Source of the DNA: CAWIJK01 sp963836375
Lineage (GTDB): Bacteria > Actinomycetota > Acidimicrobiia > Acidimicrobiales > RAAP-2
Assembly: GCA_963836375.1 (NCBI GenBank)
Contig: CAWIJK010000001.1
Location: 868,001-932,000, forward strand
Length of the DNA stretch: 64,000 nucleotides
Reading direction: 5' to 3'
Shown: positions 52,403 to 62,150 of the stretch, in pieces
How positions within the stretch are numbered: the stretch's first letter is position 1
Layout of the letters: each line of letters starts with the position of its first letter
Notes under the pieces: model-generated
Told to the model about the DNA's origin: nothing
What the model saw: the letters and a program-made list of their open reading frames with translations, nothing else
Databases searched by the model: none
Position numbers and translations under genes: made by a program

Positions 52403-53122
52403 GTGCCCACTGTTCGTCTACCTCGACCGCCGCGTCTGCCTCGTCTGCCTGGTCGCATGATCGTGCTGCTCGCCGTTGTTGGTGTCGTCGTGCTGGCGAC
52501 GATCGGTGTCGGCGTCTACGGGCTGGTCCGCGGTCCCGGCCACAACGCAACCTCGCAGCACGGTTCGACCAGCACGAGCAGGTCCAGCTCGGCGGGCTCG
52601 GGCAGCTCGGGTGAGACGAGCAGTGCCCCGAGCGGCCCCGCTCCGGCGGTGTTGCCCAAGACCGACAACCCGGTGACGTATGCGCGGGCGGTCGCTGCGG
52701 CGCTGTTCGACTGGTCCACGACCACCGGCTACGCACCCTCGGATTACACCTCGCCGGTGCTGGCGGACGCTGACCCTTCGGGGGAGGAAATCGCCGGGCT
52801 GATCTCCGATGTCGCCAGCTATGAGCCGACCACCGACCAGTGGACGCAGTTGGCGACGATGAAGGTCGTCCAACACCTGACGATCACCAGCGCGGTGGTC
52901 CCGTCGCTGTGGCCGCAGGCGTTGGCCGAGGCGCGTGGGCAGCTTCGGCCGGGGACGACGGCGATCACGATCACCGGGACCCGGCACCGTACCGGCGTCT
53001 GGTACGGACAGCCGGCCTCCACGACCGATCCGGTGAGCTTCACGATCTTTGAGGCGTGCAGCCCGTCGTGGCCCGACTGCCACACGCTGCGCCTGTCGCA
53101 GCTCAACGATCCGCTCGGTTAG
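52403..53122 (+). CDS. TcpC/VirB8-like conjugation protein
   Basis: 239 residues. GTG 52403; one membrane span (IVLLAVVGVVVLATIGVGVYGLV) after a short Arg/Pro-rich stretch; a Ser/Gly linker, then an NTF2-like domain (DNPVTYARAVAAALFDWS...). This is the layout of TcpC and VirB8 wall-spanning proteins of Gram-positive T4SS. Confidence 0.72.
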   Translation: MPTVRLPRPPRLPRLPGRMIVLLAVVGVVVLATIGVGVYGLVRGPGHNATSQHGSTSTSRSSSAGSGSSGETSSAPSGPAPAVLPKTDNPVTYARAVAAALFDWSTTTGYAPSDYTSPVLADADPSGEEIAGLISDVASYEPTTDQWTQLATMKVVQHLTITSAVVPSLWPQALAEARGQLRPGTTAITITGTRHRTGVWYGQPASTTDPVSFTIFEACSPSWPDCHTLRLSQLNDPLG

Positions 53123-53137
53123 CGAGGCGGGCTGGTG

Positions 53138-54292
53138 ATGGTCCGCAAGGTGCTGATCGGGGTGCTGATCGCGTTGGTGTTCCTCGGTCCCGGCATCGCC
53201 GTGGTCACTCTCGCCGCGTTGCTCGATCCCGCGATCACCGACGCCACGACCTGCGCCACCAGTGGGGATACCGGCGGGTTGTCGGGGCCGTCGCTTGCAG
53301 TCAGCGGCACCGTCCCGCAGGGCTTGACCGCGACGACCGCAGACGGGCAGACCGTCACCCTGGATCAAACGCAACTGGAGCGCGCCGCGACGATCATCGC
53401 GGTCGGCAACAGCGAGAACATCGACGAGAACGGGCAGCTCGTGGCGTTGATGGCGGCGCTCACCGAGTCCACCCTGCGCGTGCTCGCCAATCCCACCGCT
53501 GTCCCGCAGTCGGTCAGCTACCCCAACGACGGAGACGGCAGCGACCACGACAGCCTCGGTCTGTTTCAGATGCGACCTTCGACCGGCTGGGGCAGCGTGG
53601 CGAACCTGATGGACCCGGTGTGGTCCACCCGTGCCTTCTACGGCGGGCCGGATGGCCCCAACCACGGCAGCCCGGCCGGCCTCTTGGACATGCCGAACTG
53701 GCAGACCCTTTCCCTCGGCGCCGCCGCCCAGGCCGTTGAGGTCTCGCAATACCCTGACCGCTACGCCAACTACCAGCCGGTCGCGGAGAAGATCGCCAGC
53801 ACCCTGACTGGCGTCACCTTGACCGGCGGTAGTCAGTGCCTCACCGGCCCGACCGGCACCGGGAATCTGCCGCCGGGGTTTGCCGGAGCGTTCATCGCCG
53901 CCGCGGAGAAGGAGATCGGCCTGCCCTACGTCTGGGGCGGCGGCACCTACACCGGCCCCTCCGGCATCGGCTCAGACGGCCGCGGCCCCGGCTTCGACTG
54001 CTCCGGCCTGGTCATGTACGCCGCCTACCAAGCCTCCGGCGGCAAAGTCCGGCTGGAGCACTACACCGGCGATCAGATCAACGAAACCCAGCCCGTCTCC
54101 TGGGCCGACAAGCAGCCCGGCGACATCATCTTCTACACCTACCCCGGCGAAACCGTCCCGCATCACGTCGTGATCTACCTCGGCGGCGACAAGATTCTCC
54201 AAGCCCCCGAGACGGGGCAGAACGTCGGGTACGGCACCCTCTCGGAGTTCACCGGCCAGACCGCCAGCGTCCGGCGCATCACAGAGCCCTGA
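53138..54292 (+). CDS. NlpC/P60 cell-wall hydrolase with N-terminal lysozyme-like region
   Basis: 384 residues. A signal/anchor (about 4-25) is followed by a lysozyme-like region (LVALMAALTESTLRVL, SLGLFQMRPSTGWGS) and a C-terminal NlpC/P60 domain: FDCSGLV (Cys about residue 288) and PHHVVIYLGG (His about 343). It should cut peptidoglycan to let the DNA channel pass. The last 174 bp are repeated at 55966 and 58060. Confidence 0.9.
   Translation: MVRKVLIGVLIALVFLGPGIAVVTLAALLDPAITDATTCATSGDTGGLSGPSLAVSGTVPQGLTATTADGQTVTLDQTQLERAATIIAVGNSENIDENGQLVALMAALTESTLRVLANPTAVPQSVSYPNDGDGSDHDSLGLFQMRPSTGWGSVANLMDPVWSTRAFYGGPDGPNHGSPAGLLDMPNWQTLSLGAAAQAVEVSQYPDRYANYQPVAEKIASTLTGVTLTGGSQCLTGPTGTGNLPPGFAGAFIAAAEKEIGLPYVWGGGTYTGPSGIGSDGRGPGFDCSGLVMYAAYQASGGKVRLEHYTGDQINETQPVSWADKQPGDIIFYTYPGETVPHHVVIYLGGDKILQAPETGQNVGYGTLSEFTGQTASVRRITEP
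54119..54292 (+). repeat. nlpC 3'-end direct repeat, copy 1
   Basis: 174 bp from GGCGACATC to the stop of the NlpC/P60 gene. Equivalents of the same length at 55966-56139 and 58060-58233 contain the catalytic His but not the Cys. They flank two cargo modules. Confidence 0.85.
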
Positions 54293-54299
54293 GTGTCAA

Positions 54300-54692
54300 T
54301 CAGTCGATGGGTGGTGTGTTCTGGCGGCGACGGAATTCGGTGGGCGAGATTCCGTAGTGAGCGTGGAAGCACTGGCTGGCGTGAAACTGGTTGCGCCAGC
54401 CGACCGTTCTCGCGGCCTCGGCGACCGATAGGTCGGTCGAGGCCAACAGTCGCGCCATTCGCTCGACCCGCATCTTGCGCAGGTACGCCATCGGACTCAG
54501 ACCAGTGGTGGCATCGAACGCCCTGACGAGCTGAGAACGGGACAGATGAACTTCGTCGGCGAGCGCGTCGAGGGTCCAGGGTTCGGCCAGGCGATTGCGC
54601 AGCACGTTGATCGCTACGACGACGTGGCCGTGGACGACGCCACGGATGGCTGGTCGGTCGGCGGGTCGATACGTCGTTGGGGTTTTGCTCAT
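54300..54692 (-). CDS. AraC-type regulator (HTH only)
   Basis: 130 residues ending 7 bp after the NlpC stop, convergent with it. RGVVHGHVVVAINVLRNRLAEPWTLDALADEVHLSRSQLVRAFD and the second HTH AARTVGWRNQFHASQCFHAHYGISPTEFRRR are near-identical in plan to those at 46453 and 56147. Confidence 0.9.
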   Translation of the reverse strand: MSKTPTTYRPADRPAIRGVVHGHVVVAINVLRNRLAEPWTLDALADEVHLSRSQLVRAFDATTGLSPMAYLRKMRVERMARLLASTDLSVAEAARTVGWRNQFHASQCFHAHYGISPTEFRRRQNTPPID

Positions 54693-54766
54693 GTGCGGAC
54701 CTGGCGTCGTGGGCGTTCGTCGTGGTCGGCTCTTGCGTTGCTTGTCCGAGCCATGCCGGTCTTCTC

Positions 54767-55378
54767 TCAGGCGACGACCTCGTGGCGTAGGGAACCGAGC
54801 GCGGTGGCGTAGCGGACGAGTTCGTGCAGCGACCAGGGCATGAACTGCGCCACCTTGCGCGCGAACGCGGAGTCGTCAACCAGCGCACCCTCGGAGTCGA
54901 GCAGTTGGTCGGCGTGCGCGAGCGGGAGACTCTTGGGCAGAGGCAGCATTCCGAGCTTGTTGAGCGTGAGGCGCAGCTCGTGCCCGGCGATGCTTCCGCC
55001 GTGCGCGGTGTCGGAGTAGGAGAGAATCGAGGCGGGCTTGCCGTCGGCTTCGTGGCCGAGGAAGTCCAGGGCATTCTTGACGACCGCCGGGACGGCGTAG
55101 TTGTACTCCGGCACGACGAACAGGTACCCGTCCGCGCGGGCCATGTCCGCAAGCCAGCGGGCGACGTTCGCCGCTGGCCGGCGGGCCGGGTTGTTCCACG
55201 GCGGGATCGCTTCATCGAAGAACGGAAGCTGATAGTCCGCCAAATCGAGAAGCGCGAAGTCGGCCTCGGGGACCTCCGCGGCACTGGCGAGCACGAATCG
55301 GCCGACCCGCTCTCCCAGCCTGGGTTGGCGGCTGCTGCCGAGCACCACCCCGATCCGGGTCTTCGTTTCTCGGTTCAT
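54767..55378 (-). CDS. NADPH-dependent FMN reductase
   Basis: 203 residues. VVLGSSRQPRLGERVGRF is the FMN-phosphate loop and PEYNYAVPAVVKNALDFL is the flavodoxin-like signature of the family. Reduces FMN or quinones with NADPH. Coupled to the MarR gene by an ATGA overlap. Confidence 0.92.
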   Translation of the reverse strand: MNRETKTRIGVVLGSSRQPRLGERVGRFVLASAAEVPEADFALLDLADYQLPFFDEAIPPWNNPARRPAANVARWLADMARADGYLFVVPEYNYAVPAVVKNALDFLGHEADGKPASILSYSDTAHGGSIAGHELRLTLNKLGMLPLPKSLPLAHADQLLDSEGALVDDSAFARKVAQFMPWSLHELVRYATALGSLRHEVVA

Positions 55379-55839
55379 TGTTGTTCTTCCTTTCGTTCCT
55401 CGTCGTCGAGCAGGTCACAGAGCACCGCCAGGGTCTTGACCGCTGCCCTGATGTCGGCCTCGCTGAGCCGCTGGGAGGTCAGCCGCTCGTACTCGGCCTG
55501 GACAGCCCGGCCCCGTTGGAGCAGCTTCTTGCCCTCGGGCGTGACCACCAGCGCGTTCTCGCGCCGGGAGATGGGCGACTCGGCGGTGGTGAGCCAGCCG
55601 CCTTGCTGCGCGGTCGCCACGTGGCGGCTGACCGCGCCCTTGGTCAACCCGAGTCGATCGGCGAGCGACTGCTGGGAGACGACGCCGCCGGGCGTCTCGC
55701 TGATCGTCCGCACCAGCAGGTAGACCGCCCGGCCAACACCGACCCGCCGGCGGAACCGTCGCTCGCCCACGCGATCGCTGAGCAGCGCCGCGCGGTGCAA
55801 CAACCGCATGAGATCCCGATAGTCCGAACTGGCAACCAC
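55375..55839 (-). CDS. MarR-family regulator
   Basis: GTG 55839 gives 154 residues. HTH: VSQQSLADRLGLTKGAVSRHVATAQQGGWLTTAESPISRRENALVVTPEG. A longer frame would run through the palindrome at 55855, so it is rejected. First gene of an operon with the FMN reductase. Confidence 0.88.
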   Translation of the reverse strand: MVASSDYRDLMRLLHRAALLSDRVGERRFRRRVGVGRAVYLLVRTISETPGGVVSQQSLADRLGLTKGAVSRHVATAQQGGWLTTAESPISRRENALVVTPEGKKLLQRGRAVQAEYERLTSQRLSEADIRAAVKTLAVLCDLLDDEERKEEQQ

Positions 55840-55854
55840 ACCATCAGTATACAA

Positions 55855-55867
55855 CTCAACCGTTGAG
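55855..55867. promoter_or_regulatory. Putative MarR operator
   Basis: Perfect 6-1-6 palindrome CTCAACCGTTGAG 16 bp upstream of the MarR start, placed where autoregulation is expected. Confidence 0.55.
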
Positions 55868-55965
55868 GCATCAACGCCAAGCCGGTTGCTGCCGCGGAGG
55901 ACGCCGTTCATCCCCTACGATCTCACCGGACGAGCAGACCGGCGCAGCTCCGTTTACGCGCCTAC

Positions 55966-56139
55966 GGGGACATCATCTTCTACACCTACCCCGGCGAAAC
56001 CGTGCCGCATCATGTCGTGATCTACCTCGGTGGCGACAAGATTCTCCAAGCCCCGGAGACGGGGCAGAACGTCGGGTACGGCACCCTGTCGGAGTTCCCC
56101 TGCCAGACCGCCACCGTCCGTCGCATCACTGAACCGTGA
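55966..56139 (+). repeat. nlpC 3'-end direct repeat, copy 2
   Basis: GGGGACATC through TGA, the same 174-bp length as copy 1, no indel. No start codon precedes it, so it is untranslated. One substitution gives FPC for FTG in the last third. Confidence 0.85.
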
Positions 56140-56146
56140 GCGTCAG

Positions 56147-56566
56147 TTAGTCACCGGGCGGCGCACTCCGGCGACGCCGGTACTCGGTCGGTGAGAGGCC
56201 GTAAGCGGCGTGAAAGCACTGACTCGCATGAAACTGGTTCTTCCAGCCGACTGAGCGGGCCGCCTCGGCGACCGACAGATCGGTGGTAGTGAGCAGGTGG
56301 GCCATTCGTTCGACCCGCATCCGACGCAGGAATGCCATCGGGCTCATTGCCACCGTTGCATCAAAGGCGCGGACGAGCTGAGAGCGCGACAGGTGAACCT
56401 CATCGGCCAGGACATCGAGCGTCCACGGCTTCGCCAGGCGGTCGCGTAGGACGCCAACGGCCGTCACGACGTGGCCACGGACCACGCCGCGCGCGGCTGA
56501 GGCGATGACTCTCGCCGCGCAGTGATCGCTGGCGTCGGTGCCGAGTGTGGTCGAGGCGGATCTCAT
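56147..56566 (-). CDS. AraC-type regulator (HTH only)
   Basis: 139 residues. RGVVRGHVVTAVGVLRDRLAKPWTLDVLADEVHLSRSQLVRAFD and AARSVGWKNQFHASQCFHAAYGLSPTEYRRR. Stop lies 7 bp after the repeat's TGA, exactly as in the first module. The gene starts 3 bp after the hydrolase gene on the same strand. Confidence 0.9.
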   Translation of the reverse strand: MRSASTTLGTDASDHCAARVIASAARGVVRGHVVTAVGVLRDRLAKPWTLDVLADEVHLSRSQLVRAFDATVAMSPMAFLRRMRVERMAHLLTTTDLSVAEAARSVGWKNQFHASQCFHAAYGLSPTEYRRRRSAPPGD

Positions 56567-56569
56567 CTC

Positions 56570-57436
56570 TCACGGCTCGCTGGCCGGAGTTTTGATGAAC
56601 GTGTCGATGGCTCGCCAGAGGTCGGCTGGTTGCTCGTCGGCGACGAAGTGCCCGGCATCGGCGATGAGTCTGGTGGTGAGCCGTGTGATCCCGGCGGCAC
56701 GGAATCCGCCTGCGTACTGGTCGAGGTCGGCGCGGCTGGCCGCGCCGCGGAGGTAGAGCATGGGCGTGTCCGTCTCGGTCTCGGCACTGTGGAGGTTGTC
56801 TTTGGTGTCTTGGGGAAACGCGCGGTAGAAGTCGAACCCGGCGGTGAGCGCGCTGTCGGAGGCGTAGGCGCTCGCGGACGCCGCGCGGGCGTCGGGGGTG
56901 ATCCGTGTCGGGTCGGCGGAGAGGACATCGAAGAAGTAATCGACGTACTCGCGCTGGTGTCCTTGGACGAGCAGTTCCGGCAACTCGGGGATGGCGTGGA
57001 ACGCGAAGTGCCAGATGTAGTGGTTGTGGATCACCGCGTCCCACGGGTCTACGCCGGGGATCGCGACGTCGATGATCACCGCACCGGCGAGGTCCTGATA
57101 CTGGCGGAGGTAGGCGTAGGTGATCATGCCGCCGACGTCGTGGCCGACCAGCGTGACGTCCTTGAGGTCGAGCTGGGCGACCAGCTCGTGAACGATCGCG
57201 GCCAGGGTGCGCTTGGACCCGTCGGCAGCAAGGCCGGTGGACTCGCCGACGCCGGGGAGATCGATCGCGATCGCCCGGAACCCACCGGCCGCGTGGAGCA
57301 TCACCTGCTGCCACTCAGCCCAGGATTGCGGCCAGCCGTGGAGGAACACGACGGGTCGCGCGGCCGGGTCGCCCGCCTCGACGACGTGTAACGAGAGCCC
57401 GGCGACCCGGCGATGATCGTGGCGGAAACTAGACAT
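56570..57436 (-). CDS. Alpha/beta hydrolase, epoxide hydrolase-like
   Basis: 288 residues. VVFLHGWPQSWAEW holds the HGWP oxyanion loop; VTLVGHDVGGMITYAYL has Asp100 as nucleophile (GHDxGG), as in epoxide hydrolases and haloalkane dehalogenases; DAGHFVADEQP gives the catalytic His. Would open epoxides or remove halides. Confidence 0.9.
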   Translation of the reverse strand: MSSFRHDHRRVAGLSLHVVEAGDPAARPVVFLHGWPQSWAEWQQVMLHAAGGFRAIAIDLPGVGESTGLAADGSKRTLAAIVHELVAQLDLKDVTLVGHDVGGMITYAYLRQYQDLAGAVIIDVAIPGVDPWDAVIHNHYIWHFAFHAIPELPELLVQGHQREYVDYFFDVLSADPTRITPDARAASASAYASDSALTAGFDFYRAFPQDTKDNLHSAETETDTPMLYLRGAASRADLDQYAGGFRAAGITRLTTRLIADAGHFVADEQPADLWRAIDTFIKTPASEP

Positions 57437-57447
57437 GAAGTATGTCT
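57431..57447. promoter_or_regulatory. Putative MarR operator over hydrolase start
   Basis: AGACAT-5-ATGTCT inverted repeat overlapping the hydrolase start codon and just before the MarR start. The intergenic space is 22 bp. Confidence 0.5.
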
Positions 57448-57458
57448 ATCATAGGGGT

Positions 57459-57938
57459 ATGGACGATGCGAACGCGCGACCCGGATTTGAGAACGGCTCG
57501 GGGTTTCTTTTGGCCCGCCTGGGCTCGCTGGCGGCTCGTGGGTGGAGTGTGTTCCTCGCAGAGCGGGAGCTGACGCCGGTGCAGTATGTGACTTTGACGG
57601 TGCTGGCCGAACACGGTCCGGTCGGTCAGCGACGACTGGCCAGCCTCGCCGCCGTCGATGCTCGCAATCTCGTCGCCGTCCTGGATCAACTGGCGCGACG
57701 AGGGCTCGTCGTGCGTGAGACCGACGCACTGGACGGTCGTCGCCGCAACGTAGGCTTGACGGCCCGAGGTGTCGCGCTCGTGCAGGAACTCGCGGACGAT
57801 GCCGCACGGTCTCGCGACGACTTCTTCGGCGCCCTGACCCGCCCGCAACGCAAGCAGCTCAACGCTTTACTTCGGCAGCTCTACCAAGCCCACGCCGACC
57901 AACCCGATGATGCTGCCGGCACAGGCACACCCAGATGA
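57459..57938 (+). CDS. MarR-family regulator
   Basis: ATG 57459 gives 159 residues. VGQRRLASLAAVDARNLVAVLDQLARRGLVVRETDALDGRRRNVGLTARG is the winged helix with the D-G-R-R wing. Divergent from the hydrolase, so the pair works like other MarR-target pairs. Confidence 0.9.
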   Translation: MDDANARPGFENGSGFLLARLGSLAARGWSVFLAERELTPVQYVTLTVLAEHGPVGQRRLASLAAVDARNLVAVLDQLARRGLVVRETDALDGRRRNVGLTARGVALVQELADDAARSRDDFFGALTRPQRKQLNALLRQLYQAHADQPDDAAGTGTPR

Positions 57939-58059
57939 GTCGCGAGTAGACGGACGCCTCACCAGACAGCCGCTAAAGCGGCAATGTGGTGGCGGGATGG
58001 CCCTCGGATACGATGCTGGCGAACGAGCACAACAGACGCAGTGACGTTTGCTCGTCCGC

Positions 58060-58233
58060 GGGGACATCATCTTCTACACCTACCCCGGCGAAACCGTCCC
58101 GCATCACGTCGTGATCTACCTCGGCGGCGACCGCATCTTCCAAGCACCGGAGACGGGGCAGAACGTCGGCTACGGCACCCTGTCGGAGTTCACCGGCCAG
58201 ACCGCCGCCGTCCGGCAGATCACCGAACCGTAG
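58060..58233 (+). repeat. nlpC 3'-end direct repeat, copy 3
   Basis: 174 bp with the same ends as copies 1 and 2 (GGGGACATC to TAG). A TTG at 58048 could begin a 61-aa frame, but it would lack the catalytic Cys. Followed by the T4SS genes. Confidence 0.85.
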
Positions 58234-58258
58234 GCGGCGCTTCGGGTTGGTCGGGTGG

Positions 58259-58272
58259 CGCACCTGACGGGC
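58259..58272 (+). promoter_or_regulatory. Leader motif CGCACCTG, site 3
   Basis: CGCACCTGACGGGC abuts GTG 58273 of the first DUF6112 gene. The hairpin GCGTGA/TCACGC follows. Confidence 0.55.
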
Positions 58273-58578
58273 GTGACCCTCACGCTCATCACTTCGCACA
58301 CACTGCTGGCAACCAGCGTCTACCCGAACCTTAATGGTGTCGGTGGTGCCGGTCAGCTCAAGGCGGTCATCGGTGCGCTCATGACGATCGTGCTGATCGT
58401 CGCCGTGCTCATGATGATCGTCTGCGCCGCGACGTGGGCGGTCGCCTCCGCGCACGGCAACTACCAGACCGCCACCAAAGCCCGCACCGGCCTCCTCGTT
58501 GCGGTCGGTGCCGCCGCGCTCGACGGGGCCGGGATCGCATGGATCAACTTCCTGCTCGGGATAGGCCCAACCCTCTGA
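58273..58578 (+). CDS. DUF6112 / VirB2-like pilin protein
   Basis: 101 residues (or 107 from GTG 58255). N-terminal leader, then two membrane helices (VIGALMTIVLIVAVLMMIVCAAT and the ...LLVAVGAAALDGAGIAWINFLL segment). It resembles TrbC/VirB2-type pilins. A paralog follows directly at 58713. Confidence 0.75.
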   Translation: MTLTLITSHTLLATSVYPNLNGVGGAGQLKAVIGALMTIVLIVAVLMMIVCAATWAVASAHGNYQTATKARTGLLVAVGAAALDGAGIAWINFLLGIGPTL

Positions 58579-58629
58579 CCGCTTCATCGGCCCTCGTGCG
58601 GGGCCGAGACGGAGCGGTGGCGTAACGGG

Positions 58630-58643
58630 CGCACCTGCGGGGT
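58630..58643 (+). promoter_or_regulatory. Leader motif CGCACCTG, site 4
   Basis: CGCACCTGCGGGGT, followed at once by hairpins GCGGGGT/ACCCCGC and GCACCGGC/GCCGGTG. Lies 70 bp upstream of the second DUF6112 gene. Confidence 0.5.
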
Positions 58644-58712
58644 GAACCCCGCCGCTTCGCACCGGCTGCTTGCCGGTGGTGTGCGGGTCCGTGCTGCAAG
58701 GGAGCCCGCCCG

Positions 58713-59054
58713 ATGATCTCCGTCCTTTCTCCTGTCACGACCGGCCTGAGCGGCGCGCTCGACCGAACCAGCCTCGTGCTGGCCGACATCAACATCAACC
58801 CGAACTCCAACGGCCTGCCCGGCATTACCGCCTTGCAGAAGATCGTCGGCGCGGTTATGACCGTCGGCCTGATCCTGTCCGTCCTCGCGCTGATCGTGGC
58901 CGCGGTCGTGTGGGCCTTCGGCTCCCATTCCGCCAACCCGCATCTCGCTACTCGCGGGAAGGCCGGGGTGCTGATCGCCTGTGGCGCAGCGATCGTCACC
59001 GGCGGCGCGGTGGCGTTCATCAACTTCTTCTGGAACGTCGGCCAGGGCATCTGA
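58713..59054 (+). CDS. DUF6112 protein, second copy
   Basis: 113 residues from ATG 58713. NSNGLPGITALQKIVGAVMTVGLILSVLALIVAAVVWAFGSHS and the ending AVAFINFFWNVGQGI parallel the first copy (GVGGAGQLKAVIGALM..., AWINFLLGIGPTL). Two-span membrane protein, likely a pilin or channel subunit. Confidence 0.78.
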   Translation: MISVLSPVTTGLSGALDRTSLVLADININPNSNGLPGITALQKIVGAVMTVGLILSVLALIVAAVVWAFGSHSANPHLATRGKAGVLIACGAAIVTGGAVAFINFFWNVGQGI

Positions 59055-59055
59055 G

Positions 59056-60626
<1,571 letters not shown>

Positions 60627-60627
<1 letters not shown>

Positions 60628-62084
60628 TGGCCGAGTCGAAGGATTCGGGTCGTGAGCTGGGGCCGGTGAAGTTCTCCCGTCTGGCCCGTCGCGGCCTGAT
60701 GCTCGGTCTGTCGTTGCCGCAAGTGATTGTCCTCGGCGTTGGCGCTGTGGCGATCATCGGTGCGCTCTACACCGCCGGGGGCAAAGGGCTCCTGCTCGTG
60801 GTCCCGGTGATCGGCGTGTGCGCCGCGTTGGTGTGGGTGCCGGTAGGCGGTCACAAGCTGATCGAATGGATACCCCTGGCCGGCCACTGGGCACTCCGAG
60901 GCTTGCTCGGGCAGACCGTGTACCGCTGGCGGGTCACCAAGCCGCGCCCGGCCGGCACGCTGGCGCTGCCCGGCGATGCCGCCGCGTTGCGCCAGTACCT
61001 TGATCCCGAGACCGGGGTCGTGATGGTCCACGATCCCCACCGCGCCACCCTCACGGCACTGGTAGAGGTCACGCACCCGAGCTTCATCCTGCTCGATCCC
61101 GGCGAGCAGTCCCGCCGGGTCACCTCGTGGGGCCGTGCCCTGTCCACGGTGTGCCGGTCGGGACGCATCTCGCGCCTGCAAGTGCTGGAGCGCACGGTGC
61201 CCGACTCAGGCACCGGGCTGGAGCAGTGGTGGGCGAGTCGCGGCAGCGATGACGGCTCCTGGGTCGCGCAGACCTACCGGGAGCTGATCGAGCGGGCCGG
61301 CCCGACCGCCGAACGCCACGTCACCACCGTCTCGCTGGCGCTGGACATGAAGGCCGCCGCCAGGGCGATCCGCTCGGCCGGACATGGGATGCGCGGCGCC
61401 GCCGCCGTCCTGCGCGCCGAGATGCGGACCCTCACCACGGCGCTGCGGGCTGCCGACCTGACGCCTGGCGAGTGGTACACGCCCGGCCAGCTCGCCGTGC
61501 TGTTGCGCTCCGCCTACGACCCCGCGGTCGCAGCGACGTTGGAGCGCAGCGAGCTGGGCCGCGACCTCGCCACCGCCGGCCCGGTCGCGGTCGAGGAAAC
61601 GTGGGATCGGCTGCGCTCGGACTCCGCCTATCACGCGGTGTTGTGGGTGAGTGAGTGGCCGCGCTCGCAGGTCTATCCCGGCTTCCTCGCCCCAATCCTG
61701 TTGTCGTCGGGCGTGCGTCGGGCGTTCACGCTGCTGTGCGACCCGGTACGCGCCGACCAAGCAGCCCGCGACATCCGCAAGAAAAAGACCGGCTATCTGT
61801 CGGATGCCACGCAGCGGGCCCGGATCGGGCAGATCGAGGACGCCGAGCAGACCGCCGAGTACCGCGACGTGCTCCAGCAAGAGGCCGACCTGATCGCCGG
61901 ACACGGCGTACTCAGGTACATCGGCCTCATCGCCGTATCGGCACCGACGACGGACGAGCTGGACGCGGCGGTCGCGGCAATCGAACAGGCCGCAATCCAA
62001 GCCTCCTGCGAGACCCGCCGCCTCGCCGGGCAGCAAGCCCAGGCGTTCACCGCCGCCGCACTACCCCTCTGCCGCGGACTGTAG
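60627..62084 (+). CDS. SCO6880-like / PrgI-containing conjugation protein
   Basis: 485 residues from ATG 60627, one base overlapping the previous stop (GTGATG). N-terminal PrgI-like membrane pair (LSLPQVIVLGVGAVAIIGALYT, LLLVVPVIGVCAALVWV), then the SCO6880 domain (TVSLALDMKAAARAIRSAGHGM, LLCDPVRADQAARDIRKKKT). It supplies the N-terminal part of a split VirB4. Confidence 0.87.
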
Positions 62085-62100
62085 GGCCGGGCGCGGCGAG

Positions 62101-62114
62101 CGCACCTGACCGGC
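62101..62114 (+). promoter_or_regulatory. Leader motif CGCACCTG, site 5
   Basis: CGCACCTGACCGGC 17 bp past the SCO6880 stop, followed by hairpin CGGCAGA/TCTGCCG and then AAGGGAG before the ATG of the VirB4 gene. Confidence 0.55.
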
Positions 62115-62150
62115 AGACACCTGTTCTGCCGCGAAGGGAGCTGGCCGCTG

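Noticed and set aside
58048..58233. Separate small NlpC/P60 gene
   Set aside because: It lacks the catalytic Cys and fits a direct repeat of the parent gene's end.
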